64,000 bases of DNA from Rhodococcus sp. ARC_M6 (GTDB lineage Bacteria > Actinomycetota > Actinomycetes > Mycobacteriales > Mycobacteriaceae): positions 124,001 to 188,000 of the forward strand of contig NZ_JALGQH010000007.1 in NCBI RefSeq assembly GCF_022810305.1, in the 5' to 3' direction. The notes beneath the pieces were generated by a model. The model did not search any database, was not told where the DNA came from, and was given only the letters and a program-made list of their open reading frames with translations. A program made the position numbers and the translations under genes. Below are positions 8,800 to 49,213 of this stretch, in pieces. Position 1 is the first letter of the stretch. Every line of letters begins with the position of its first letter.

Positions 8800-10272
8800 A
8801 TGTCTCTTTCAGATCAAGTGCCCGGCAAAGCTGATCAGCGCGCTGCATCCGGCGCTCACCATGACGGCGCGGACTTTCATGCGGAAGACAACTCGTATCT
8901 CGAGAAACGAACACTGCGAAAAGGCACCGCCGGATGGGTGCTTCTGGCCGGGTTGGGCGTCAGCTATGTAATTTCCGGCGACTACGCCGGATGGAACAAC
9001 GGATTGGCCGAGGGCGGATTCGGTGGCCTGCTCATCGCGGCCGTTGTCATCGCGGGTATGTACCTGGCCATGGTGCTGGGAATGGCGGAGATGTCGTCCG
9101 CGCTTCCGGCGGCCGGCGGCGGGTACACCTTTGCGCGACGTGCATTGGGCCCTTGGGGTGGATTTGCGACGGGCACAGCAATTCTCATCGAGTATTCCAT
9201 CGCGCCGGCGGCGATCGCGACGTTCATCGGAGCCTACGTCGAGTCCCTGAACCTGTTCGGAATTACCGACGGGTGGTGGGTGTATCTGGCGGTGTATGCA
9301 ATCTTCATCGGAATTCACCTGACCGGCGCCGGTGAGGCACTCAAGGCGATGTTCATCATCACCGCGATCGCACTGGTGGGATTGATCGTCTTCGCGGTTT
9401 CGGCTGTGGGACTGTTCGATTCGTCGAATTTGACCGATATCGCCGTTGATTCAACTGCCGTGGGGTCGTCATCCTTCCTGCCCTTCGGATTGCTCGGAAT
9501 CTGGGCTGCAGTACCCTTCGCGATCTGGTTCTTCCTTGCAGTGGAAGGCGTTCCGCTTGCAGCCGAAGAAGCACGTGAGCCGGAGAAGAACGTTCCGCGA
9601 GGCATCATCATCAGCATGCTGATCCTGATCGTCACGGGTGCAGCGGTCCTGTTCCTCGCCACCGGAGCGGTTGGGGCCGACGCATTGGCTACCTCGGGAA
9701 ATCCGTTGGTCGAAGCACTCGGCGACAGCGGAGCTGCCAAGGCAGTCAACTACATCGGACTCGCCGGCCTGGTCGCAAGCTTCTTTTCCATCATGTATGC
9801 GTACTCTCGCCAGACGTTTGCGCTCTCGCGTGCCGGATATCTGCCCAAAAATCTCTCGATCACCAACAAGCGCAAGGCTCCGACACTCGCACTCGTCGTT
9901 CCCGGCATCATCGGATTTGCTCTCTCGCTCACCGGCGAAGGTGCCATGCTGCTCAACATGGCGGTATTCGGCGCGGCTGTCAGCTACGTACTGATGATGG
10001 TGAGCCACATCGTGCTTCGTAAGCGCGAGCCGAACATGCCCCGCCCGTACCGGACCCCCGGCGGGATCGTCACAACGTCGTTTGCGCTCGTCATCGCCGC
10101 TGTATCGGTGGTGGCAACGTTCCTGGTCGATCCTGTTGCAGCACTTCTTACATTGGTCGCATTCGCTGTGTTGATGGCATACTTCGGTCTCTACAGCCGT
10201 CATCACCTTGTTGCCAACTCACCCGATGAGGAGTTTGCTGTACTTGCACAGGCGGAAGAAGAACTGGGATGA
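8800..10272 (+). CDS. eat: Ethanolamine permease (APC family)
   Basis: 490-residue APC-superfamily transporter with about twelve membrane segments, proposed to import ethanolamine. Start ATG 8800 has AAGGGGA upstream; an in-frame start at 8761 lacks support. A 45-residue hydrophilic N-terminus precedes GWVLLAGLGVSYVISGDYAGWNNGL. Other landmarks are AAGGGYTFARRALGPWGG, EGVPLAAEEAREPEKNVPRG and YAYSRQTFALSRAGYLP. The substrate follows from family resemblance and from direct ATGA coupling to eutB. The gap to the DUF779 gene is 117 bases, so co-transcription with the aldehyde dehydrogenase is possible. Confidence 0.88.
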   Translation: MSLSDQVPGKADQRAASGAHHDGADFHAEDNSYLEKRTLRKGTAGWVLLAGLGVSYVISGDYAGWNNGLAEGGFGGLLIAAVVIAGMYLAMVLGMAEMSSALPAAGGGYTFARRALGPWGGFATGTAILIEYSIAPAAIATFIGAYVESLNLFGITDGWWVYLAVYAIFIGIHLTGAGEALKAMFIITAIALVGLIVFAVSAVGLFDSSNLTDIAVDSTAVGSSSFLPFGLLGIWAAVPFAIWFFLAVEGVPLAAEEAREPEKNVPRGIIISMLILIVTGAAVLFLATGAVGADALATSGNPLVEALGDSGAAKAVNYIGLAGLVASFFSIMYAYSRQTFALSRAGYLPKNLSITNKRKAPTLALVVPGIIGFALSLTGEGAMLLNMAVFGAAVSYVLMMVSHIVLRKREPNMPRPYRTPGGIVTTSFALVIAAVSVVATFLVDPVAALLTLVAFAVLMAYFGLYSRHHLVANSPDEEFAVLAQAEEELG

Positions 10273-11678
10273 GCACGTATCACCAACAGATATCCGGAAC
10301 CACCTACACGTTCGACGGTCTCGTCGACCTCATGGCCAAGGCGACACCGCTGCGATCAGGTGACGAGTTGTCAGGTTGCGCTGCGCATTCCGATGCGGAA
10401 CGTGCTGCTGCCCAATGGGTTTTGGCAGAACTGCCACTGAAGGTCTTTCTGGAAGACCTCCTGGTTCCGTACGAAGATGACGAGGTCACCAGACTCATCA
10501 TCGACAGCCACGATCGACTGGCGTTCCAACCGGTCGCGCATCTGACCGTCGGAGGATTCCGCGACTGGCTGCTCGAGACTGCGTCGGCGCCCGGCGCCGC
10601 AGCGGTGCTCGCGGCGGTGAGCCGGGGCCTTACCCCGGAGATGGTGGCAGCGGTCAGCAAGATCATGCGCAATCAAGATTTGATTGCCGTCGCGAAGGCG
10701 ATCACCGTCACCGCGGGGTTCCGGACCACCATCGGACTGCCGGGGCGACTCAGCACCCGGTTGCAGCCCAACCATCCCACCGACGACCCACACGGAATCG
10801 CCGCAGCCACACTCGACGGTCTTCTGATGGGCTGCGGTGACGCCGTCATCGGGATCAACCCCGCGACGGACTCTCCGCAGGCGACGTCGGATCTGTTGCA
10901 TCTTCTCGACGACATCCGGCAGCGGTTCGAAATCCCGACACAATCCTGCGTGCTGTCGCACGTCACCACCACGATCGGACTCATCGAATCCGGTGTCCCC
11001 GTAGATTTGGTCTTCCAGTCGATCGCCGGTACCGAAGGTGCCAATTCGGGTTTCGGAGTGAACATTCCGTTGCTGCGTGAAGGAAACGAAGCCGGACGGT
11101 CCTTGAACCGGGGGACCGTCGGAAACAACGTCATGTACCTCGAGACGGGGCAGGGATCGGCGCTCAGTTCTGGGCATCATCTCGGTACCGGGGGAGCGCC
11201 GGTAGATCAACAGACTCTCGAAACACGGGCTTACGAGGTAGCACGGGATCTCGAACCACTGCTCGTCAATTCGGTGGTCGGATTCATCGGGCCTGAGTAT
11301 CTGTACGACGGCAAGCAGATCATTCGGGCAGGATTGGAAGATCACTTCTGCGGAAAGCTTCTGGGCCTGCCGATGGGTGTCGACGTCTGCTACACCAACC
11401 ATGCCGAGGCCGATCAGGACGACATGGACAACCTGTTGACGTTGCTCGGAGTGGCCGGCGCAGCCTTTGTGATCGCTGTTCCCGGCGCCGACGACGTGAT
11501 GCTGGGCTATCAAAGTCTCGCGTTCCATGATGCGCTGTATGTGCGCCGCGTACTCGACCTGCAACCCGCCCCCGAGTTCGAGGCGTGGCTACACGGTTTG
11601 GGGATGACGGACGACAACGGTCGGGTGCTCCCGATCGATGCCGGATCATCCCCACTGCGATCGTTGACGGTGAAATGA
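10269..11678 (+). CDS. eutB: Ethanolamine ammonia-lyase large subunit EutB
   Basis: Catalytic subunit of the adenosylcobalamin-dependent lyase that converts ethanolamine to acetaldehyde and ammonia. 469 residues, close to the enterobacterial subunit. The start overlaps the permease stop (ATGA). Signature stretches are AKATPLRSGDELSGCAA, TIGLPGRLSTRLQPNHPTDD, GCGDAVIGINPATDS, PTQSCVLSHVTTTIGLIESG, YLETGQGSALSSGHHLG and GVDVCYTNHAEADQDDMDNL. EutC follows with another ATGA overlap. No EutA reactivase, EutT adenosyltransferase or microcompartment shell gene is seen nearby. Confidence 0.95.
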   Translation: MSTYHQQISGTTYTFDGLVDLMAKATPLRSGDELSGCAAHSDAERAAAQWVLAELPLKVFLEDLLVPYEDDEVTRLIIDSHDRLAFQPVAHLTVGGFRDWLLETASAPGAAAVLAAVSRGLTPEMVAAVSKIMRNQDLIAVAKAITVTAGFRTTIGLPGRLSTRLQPNHPTDDPHGIAAATLDGLLMGCGDAVIGINPATDSPQATSDLLHLLDDIRQRFEIPTQSCVLSHVTTTIGLIESGVPVDLVFQSIAGTEGANSGFGVNIPLLREGNEAGRSLNRGTVGNNVMYLETGQGSALSSGHHLGTGGAPVDQQTLETRAYEVARDLEPLLVNSVVGFIGPEYLYDGKQIIRAGLEDHFCGKLLGLPMGVDVCYTNHAEADQDDMDNLLTLLGVAGAAFVIAVPGADDVMLGYQSLAFHDALYVRRVLDLQPAPEFEAWLHGLGMTDDNGRVLPIDAGSSPLRSLTVK

Positions 11679-12451
11679 TGATCGACGACAACGCGCTGGT
11701 CTCCGATTTCTGGGGCCCGCTTCGTAAGACCACCCAGTCCCGAATCGGTTTGGGCCGCAGCGGAGATTCCCTGCCTACCAGTCGAGTTCTCGAGTTCAAG
11801 GCCGCTCATGCCGCGGCCCGCGACGCCGTTCATGTTCCACTCGACACACAGACGCTCGCTCAGCGGGTCGAGGCTGTCGGCATCGGAGCGCCGGCACTGG
11901 TGACCAGCGCGGTGTCTTCACGTAGTGAGTATTTGCGTCGACCGGATCTGGGCCGCCGGCCGGCAGACCTGCGTTCGATCGAGCACTCCGACAAGGAGAT
12001 CGGATTTATCCTGGCCGACGGACTTTCGCCGCGTGCCCTGATGGATCACGGTGAGCAATTGCTCTCCGCGCTGGTTGCGGTATTGGGGGAGCGTTATTCC
12101 CTTGCATTGCCGGTCATTGCGACCAACGCGCGGGTTGCGCTCGGCGATCACATAGCGTCGGCGATGGGAGTGCAGACCGCTATCGTTCTGATCGGCGAAC
12201 GCCCCGGCCTGTCCGTCGCGGACAGCGTCGGGATCTATCTGACGCACCTCCCACGCGTCGGACGTACCGATGCCGATCGAAACTGCATCTCCAACATCCA
12301 TCCGCCGGAAGGATTGGGCTACGAGCAGGCTGCCCGCGTCGTTGCGAGTTTGGTTGCCGGCGCCCGAAAATTGGGTCGCTCGGGTGTAGATCTCAAGGAC
12401 ACTTCGCGCACCGACGAGCTGCCTGCGGGCGAGGCGCTGACGCTCGAATAG
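11675..12451 (+). CDS. eutC: Ethanolamine ammonia-lyase small subunit EutC
   Basis: Small subunit that helps bind adenosylcobalamin in the EutBC lyase. 258 residues from ATG 11675, which overlaps the eutB stop; a second ATG follows at 11678. Family features are SRIGLGRSGDSLPTSRVLEF near residue 21, KEIGFILADGLSPRAL, LIGERPGLSVADSVGIYLT, and the cysteine-containing RNCISNIHPPEGLGY. It is the last gene of the ethanolamine operon and ends three bases before the convergent glycosyltransferase. Confidence 0.95.
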   Translation: MMIDDNALVSDFWGPLRKTTQSRIGLGRSGDSLPTSRVLEFKAAHAAARDAVHVPLDTQTLAQRVEAVGIGAPALVTSAVSSRSEYLRRPDLGRRPADLRSIEHSDKEIGFILADGLSPRALMDHGEQLLSALVAVLGERYSLALPVIATNARVALGDHIASAMGVQTAIVLIGERPGLSVADSVGIYLTHLPRVGRTDADRNCISNIHPPEGLGYEQAARVVASLVAGARKLGRSGVDLKDTSRTDELPAGEALTLE

Positions 12452-12454
12452 CTC

Positions 12455-13333
12455 TCAGATGTACAGGACGCGATGTTTGACGCTGCCTTGGATCTTTCCA
12501 ACCAAGTTGCCGGCGTGAACGAACCAACGGCCGCGTGGCATCGGACAGATCCGTTGGGGGATTAGGGGGTTGAAAATGAGTAGTGCAAGTACGGTTAGTG
12601 CGAGCTCTCGCGGAGCCGTCCGTTTCTGGCCGTGATCGCGGAAACGTGAGTACAGCTGCGCCGTCGCAATTCCGTAGGCGCGCGTTTGATTCCACGTTCC
12701 GCGATAGGTGCTACGTAGGCGGTACGCAACAACCGCATCTGGAGCGTGCGCCAGTGTCATTCCGGCCAATTGCAGTCGCCAACTCAGGTCGATGTCCTCG
12801 CCTGAATTGACGTATCGGAGGTCGAATCCGTCGATCACGTCAAAAGCTGCGCGCCAGATCCCGAAGGTGCAGGTAATGCCGTAGGGAAGGAAATCATTGC
12901 TGCCGAACTGTGTTTCGGTGGTGAACGTGCGCCACGTGGCGACCTCGGCGGAGTTGATCGACGTAGTTTCCACAACTCCGCCGACAGCGTCGGAGTTTTC
13001 GGCAGCACGCGTGATGGCCGTCAGCCAGGATGGGTGCACGCGGTCGTCCGCGTCGCAGAACGCGATGAAATCACCGCGGGAAGCTGCAACTCCCACGTTG
13101 CGTGCGTAGCCGCCTCCGCGAGCTTCGGAGGCATTCACGACCTGGAGGGACAATGCATCAGTGGCGGGGTGGTTCGCAATGAACTGTGCAAGACCGTCGG
13201 TTGAGCGGTTGTCGCTGACGATGACTTCGAACTCACCGTCGTAATCTTGCGAGGCCAGAGCCGTCAACTGTTCGTCGATGTGCTCCATAGCGTTGTACGC
13301 CGGGATCACCACTGACACGAGGGTGGGTTTCAC
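12455..13333 (-). CDS. Family 2 glycosyltransferase
   Basis: GT2 enzyme transferring a sugar from a nucleotide-sugar donor to an unidentified acceptor. From GTG 13333 (about 292 residues) it begins VKPTLVSVVIPAYNAMEH, a normal GT2 start; the open frame extends to 13522 but the extra residues are not family-like. Motifs: VIVSDNRSTDG, RNVGVAASRGDFIAFCDADDR (the D-x-D region), and NSGEDIDLSWRLQLAGM. A hydrophobic stretch near the C-terminus (LALTVLALLIFNPLIP) suggests membrane contact. Its GEDIDLSWRL block resembles MftF, but no mycofactocin role is shown. It is convergent with eutC and divergent from the next gene. Confidence 0.8.
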   Translation of the reverse strand: MKPTLVSVVIPAYNAMEHIDEQLTALASQDYDGEFEVIVSDNRSTDGLAQFIANHPATDALSLQVVNASEARGGGYARNVGVAASRGDFIAFCDADDRVHPSWLTAITRAAENSDAVGGVVETTSINSAEVATWRTFTTETQFGSNDFLPYGITCTFGIWRAAFDVIDGFDLRYVNSGEDIDLSWRLQLAGMTLAHAPDAVVAYRLRSTYRGTWNQTRAYGIATAQLYSRFRDHGQKRTAPRELALTVLALLIFNPLIPQRICPMPRGRWFVHAGNLVGKIQGSVKHRVLYI

Positions 13334-13539
13334 GCGCCAAAGGTACCGTATGCCCGGTAGGTCGCACGCGTCGGTCAGTTTCCTGATCACAGGTGGCAGC
13401 GCTACGGCCTGGATCGTTGTGATGAGATTGGTTTGCCCTTCGGGGCAGATTGATCTTGCCCAGTGGGGCAGCGAGCTCTCGGGTGGAGTTCGCGTCGAAT
13501 GCAGAGCCGCCCCCGGCGGCACGTAATGAGGAGAATGCG

Positions 13540-14085
13540 ATGGCCTTTGCCGGCAATGTGGACGAGTTGGCGCTGCTTCAGTCGGTGCGACTCAAGGGGC
13601 GGGTTGGATCTTCCGTTCTTGCCGAGCATTTGGGAGTCAGTGCCGCGTCCGGACAAGCTGCTTACGACGCCCTGATTGCGCAGGGTAAGGCGCTCGAGAG
13701 TGAGAGCATGATCAGCCTGACCGAGAAGGGTCTTACTGAGCTGAACGATCAACTGGACGCTGAGCGCGTCTCGATTGACGAGGATTCGATTCTCGAAGTG
13801 CTCGAGGCATTCCTGCCGCTCGACGAGGAATTCTCTGCCCTCGTTGCACGTGCTGACGCCGACACTCTCGCAGCCCTGGACCGTCGCGCGTCCAATGTGT
13901 TCGATGATCTGTCGGCCTTCGTTCCGCGCTTGTCTCGCTACCAGGATCTGTTCTCCAGCGCGTTGACGAAAGTTCAAGCGGGAGAGTTGAAGTGGATTGC
14001 TGAGCCGGGTATCGACTCGTACGCCACTGTCTGGGTGGAGATTCGCCAGGAGTTGTGTGAGGCAGCGGGCAAGACCCAGAACTGA
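13540..14085 (+). CDS. Uncharacterised protein with N-terminal winged helix
   Basis: 181 residues from ATG 13540, with GAGGAG just upstream. Residues 5-65 (LALLQSVRLKGRVGSSVLAE, HLGVSAASGQAAYDALIAQG, ISLTEKGLTELNDQL) look like a MarR/ArsR-type winged helix. The remainder is mostly helical and acidic, with FLPLDEEFSALVARADADTLAALDRR and VEIRQELCEAAGK at the end. No membrane segment or signal. I do not recognise a specific function; a regulatory or adaptor role is only a guess. A strong terminator follows. Confidence 0.65.
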   Translation: MAFAGNVDELALLQSVRLKGRVGSSVLAEHLGVSAASGQAAYDALIAQGKALESESMISLTEKGLTELNDQLDAERVSIDEDSILEVLEAFLPLDEEFSALVARADADTLAALDRRASNVFDDLSAFVPRLSRYQDLFSSALTKVQAGELKWIAEPGIDSYATVWVEIRQELCEAAGKTQN

Positions 14086-14102
14086 CGGCAGTATCTGAAA
14101 GC

Positions 14103-14150
14103 GGCCGCTCAACTCGAGTGTGAGTTGGGCGGCCTTCTTCGGTTATTTTT
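14103..14150 (+). terminator. Rho-independent terminator after the winged-helix gene
   Basis: Arms GGCCGCTCAACTC (14103-14115) and GAGTTGGGCGGCC (14122-14134) form a 13-pair stem with one G-U pair and a 6-base loop. A T-rich tail (CTTCTTCGGTTATTTTT) follows. It starts 17 bases after the stop codon. Confidence 0.85.
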
Positions 14151-14181
14151 CAAGGTGAAACCCGTTACTTTTGCATATGAT

Positions 14182-14199
14182 TCGTGATGCAAATCACGA
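14182..14199 (+). promoter_or_regulatory. CRP/GlxR-like palindrome upstream of the MHS transporter
   Basis: TCGTGATGCAAATCACGA contains GTGA-N6-TCAC, the spacing of CRP/GlxR-type sites, with extended symmetry. An overlapping TTGCAT (14171-14176)...ATGCAA (14187-14192) pair adds a second nested palindrome. It lies about 105 bases before the transporter start. Confidence 0.5.
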
Positions 14200-14200
14200 T

Positions 14201-14243
14201 CACCCACTTTCGGGGGTAGTGCGGGGGTGAGCCGTATCACTAC
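14201..14243 (+). repeat. 43-base regulatory motif, copy A (before the MHS transporter)
   Basis: The block runs from CACCC to TCACTAC and matches a same-length block at 48988-49030. Without gaps the two share the CACCC start, CGGGGGT at positions 11-17, GCC at 31-33 and TCACTAC at 37-43. It also holds GTAGTG...CACTAC as an inverted pair. It ends 60 bases before the transporter start. Confidence 0.5.
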
Positions 14244-14303
14244 CTTTCCTTCTATCGAAGGTGACACCCACAGGGAGTCGCCACCGGACCACGGAGGAAA
14301 CGA

Positions 14304-15653
14304 GTGACAACAGTCTCTCCATCAGGGGAAACCAGTGCCGCAGGCATTGCAACAGTCCCCGCCAACAAGACGAGCGTGCGGCGAGTGGCCATCGCCAGTT
14401 GCATCGGCACGACTATTGAGTTCTACGACTTCTTCATCTACGGAACTGCTGCGGCACTTGTGTTTCCGACGGTGTTCTTCCCGGCTTTGGGTGCTACTGC
14501 CGGCACGGTTGCGTCGTTCGCCACCTTTGCCGTGGCGTTCATTGCACGACCCGTCGGCGCAATGTTGTTCGGGCACTTCGGTGATCGTATCGGCCGCAAG
14601 AAAACGCTGATTTCCACGCTGCTGCTCATGGGCATCTCGACGCTCCTCATCGGCTTGCTTCCCGGCGCTGCCACTATCGGTATCGCAGCGCCGATCATCT
14701 TGGTGGTCTTGCGATTCGGGCAAGGTTTCGCGGTAGGCGGTGAGTGGGCCGGCGCGACCCTGCTGACTGCCGAATACGCGCCACCGGGTAAACGCGGCTT
14801 GTATGCGATGTTCCCACAGTTGGGTCCGGCCATCGCATTTATTCTCTCCAGCAGTACGTTCCTCATTACCGGCGCGGTTCTCGGCGACACCAATCAAGCG
14901 TTCCTTGATTACGGGTGGCGTATCCCGTTCCTGTTCTCCATCGTTCTGGTCGGCATCGGGCTCTACATGCGCCTCGCTATCGAAGAAACTCCGGTGTTCA
15001 AGGCCGAGCAGGCCGAGCGCGTTGCAGCTGAGAAGAACGAGGCACCTCGCACTCTGCCGTTCCTGGACGCGTGGCGCTTCCAGTCCAAGGAAATCTTGCT
15101 CTCGGCGGGTGCTCTGGCTTGCCTGTTCGCCTTCTTCTACATGGGTACTGCCTTCCTGACGAGCTACGGCACCAAGACACTCGGCTTCTCGCGGCCGTTC
15201 GTCTTGTCAGTCGGCATCGCCTCGGCATTTGTCTTCGGCGCTGCAATCATCGTCTCGGCGCTGTACTCCGACAGGATCGGGCGTCGTAAGGTCATCATGA
15301 TCTCGTGTGGCATGGCTGTCGTCTGGGCGCTGGTCCTTTTCCCACTTCTCGACACCGGATCGCCTATCGCCTTCGTGCTCGGAATGTTCGGAACGTTGAT
15401 GATCTTCGGAATCGCCTACGGTCCCTGCGGCGCGCTGCTTCCGGAGATGTTCCAGACTCGCTACCGCTACACCGGTGCCGGTCTCGGCTACAACCTCGCC
15501 GGCGTCCTCGGCGGTGCTGTTCCGCCGCTGATCGCAGCACCGCTTGCTTCGGCGTACGGGAGCATGGCTATCGGCATCATGCTGGCCGTCCTCGGTGTGT
15601 TGAGTTTCGTCTGCACCTGGGCTCTGGTGGAAACCAAAGACCACGCACTTTAA
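14304..15653 (+). CDS. MFS transporter, metabolite:H+ symporter (MHS) family
   Basis: 449-residue twelve-helix transporter of the MHS branch (ProP/ShiA/KgtP-like), which imports small organic acids or zwitterions with protons. GTG 14304 is preceded by GGAGGA at 14293-14298. Diagnostic stretches: ASCIGTTIEFYDFFIYGTAA near residue 31, ARPVGAMLFGHFGDRIGRKK, FGQGFAVGGEWAGATLLTAE and SDRIGRRKV in the second half. The substrate cannot be fixed from sequence. It stands alone between a terminator and the NRPS leader. The family is not a typical peptide exporter, so a direct NRPS role is unlikely. Confidence 0.9.
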   Translation: MTTVSPSGETSAAGIATVPANKTSVRRVAIASCIGTTIEFYDFFIYGTAAALVFPTVFFPALGATAGTVASFATFAVAFIARPVGAMLFGHFGDRIGRKKTLISTLLLMGISTLLIGLLPGAATIGIAAPIILVVLRFGQGFAVGGEWAGATLLTAEYAPPGKRGLYAMFPQLGPAIAFILSSSTFLITGAVLGDTNQAFLDYGWRIPFLFSIVLVGIGLYMRLAIEETPVFKAEQAERVAAEKNEAPRTLPFLDAWRFQSKEILLSAGALACLFAFFYMGTAFLTSYGTKTLGFSRPFVLSVGIASAFVFGAAIIVSALYSDRIGRRKVIMISCGMAVVWALVLFPLLDTGSPIAFVLGMFGTLMIFGIAYGPCGALLPEMFQTRYRYTGAGLGYNLAGVLGGAVPPLIAAPLASAYGSMAIGIMLAVLGVLSFVCTWALVETKDHAL

Positions 15654-16257
15654 TCGTGGCAAACTGCTCGAACTGCCCGTGAGGTTGTGTCACTACGAGG
15701 GGGCGTCGGGGTTGGTGACCGGTGCCCCGCGCGTTGGGACGGTCCGCAGTGCGGAGTTTCTCGAACTCGAAACTTAGCTCGATGATTACGCGCCCGGATT
15801 CTGCTCGATGTCCACCAGGTGGTTGTGGGCCGAAAGTATTCGGATCAGTCCCGGCCGGTCGGTACATTAGCTGAATTCGGACCTTTGTCACTATTCACGG
15901 GTCGGCAGGTTTGAGAAGATCGCCGTACGAAGCGCAATTGCGCTTCGTACGGCGATTTGTTTGTTCGGTGGGCAGTGCATGCTTGCAGCTTTCCGAAAGT
16001 GGAACCGCTCGACCCCACCGCCGGGGAAGGCCGTAGCGCCGGAATCGACACGTGTTCACTTCGGCGGCATCGGTGAGGCGTCGCAAAGAAACCCCTGGCC
16101 GAAGCAGATATGCGCTGCGGTCAACCGGTCGGATTGGACGCTCGTCCGACACGTGATTCCATTTTGATGAAATCGACCTTCTCGTCGCCTAATCTGTCGG
16201 TTGCACATCGGCAGGGTGCAGTTGTTGTGGTGGTGCGAAAAGGAATGAGGTGGCTCG
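15654..16257 (+). other. 604-base gap between the transporter and the NRPS
   Basis: No convincing gene is visible. The short frames here lack family features, plausible starts and ribosome sites. The region holds a 38-base perfect palindrome (15919-15956) followed by a T-rich stretch, 265 bases after the transporter stop. The last 300 bases must contain the NRPS promoter, but I see no clear -10/-35 pair. The NRPS ribosome site GAGG is at 16247-16250, seven bases before GTG 16258. Confidence 0.6.
15919..15956. terminator. 38-base perfect palindrome, likely terminator
   Basis: ATCGCCGTACGAAGCGCAA (15919-15937) is exactly followed by its reverse complement (15938-15956), then TTTGTTTGTT. As RNA it would fold into a very stable hairpin with a U-rich tail, so a terminator of upstream transcription is the simplest reading. 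The distance from the nearest upstream stop (265 bases) is unusual. Confidence 0.6.
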
Positions 16258-48906
<32,649 letters not shown>

Positions 48907-48913
48907 CGAGCTG

Positions 48914-48943
48914 GCTCCACACGGCTGCGAGGCCGTGTGGAGC
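48914..48943 (+). terminator. Terminator hairpin after the NRPS
   Basis: GCTCCACACGGC (48914-48925) pairs perfectly with GCCGTGTGGAGC (48932-48943) around a 6-base loop, 8 bases after the stop. There is no T-run, as is common for high-GC actinomycete terminators. Confidence 0.75.
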
Positions 48944-48987
48944 TGCGTTGGGTAGCCCGTTTCAGACCCCCCGAAGAAGGAGATTTT

Positions 48988-49030
48988 CACCCCTTTGCGG
49001 GGGTGACGGGGTAGTGGGCCAGGTCACTAC
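48988..49030 (+). repeat. 43-base regulatory motif, copy B (before the acyl-CoA synthetase)
   Basis: Same length as copy A at 14201-14243 and matching in the same positions (CACCC, CGGGGGT, GCC, TCACTAC). Here CACCCC and GGGGTG form an inverted pair around TTTGCG, and GTAGTG-N8-CACTAC forms a second. It lies 183 bases before the synthetase start. Confidence 0.5.
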
Positions 49031-49090
49031 AGTCTGTCCCGTTGCGGTTGGCGCACTCAGTGGTGGTGTCCGAACTCTGCACAGTTACAG

Positions 49091-49133
49091 CCGCTCCACG
49101 ACGTGCACTATGTCGTAGATCACAGTGGAGCGG
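49091..49133 (+). promoter_or_regulatory. Inverted repeat in the acyl-CoA synthetase leader
   Basis: CCGCTCCAC (49091-49099) and GTGGAGCGG (49125-49133) are perfect complements, with an inner ACGAC...GTCGT pair at 49098-49116. It could be an operator for the downstream AcoR-like regulator or an RNA hairpin in the leader. The rest of the 307-base gap between the NRPS and this gene holds a terminator and the 43-base motif. Confidence 0.4.
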
Positions 49134-49213
49134 GTAAATTCGTCAGTGTGAGGGTCCGCCCACTGTGGACTCTTGCAGAGGTGCCTGGATGGGCGCCTGG
49201 AGAGGACATAAAC

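Noticed and set aside
14304-15653. MHS transporter as the NRPS product exporter
   Set aside because: This family takes up small metabolites with protons and does not usually export peptides.
15577-15891. Minus-strand frame of 104 residues overlapping the transporter end
   Set aside because: No family features or clear ribosome site, and its end lies antisense to a real gene.
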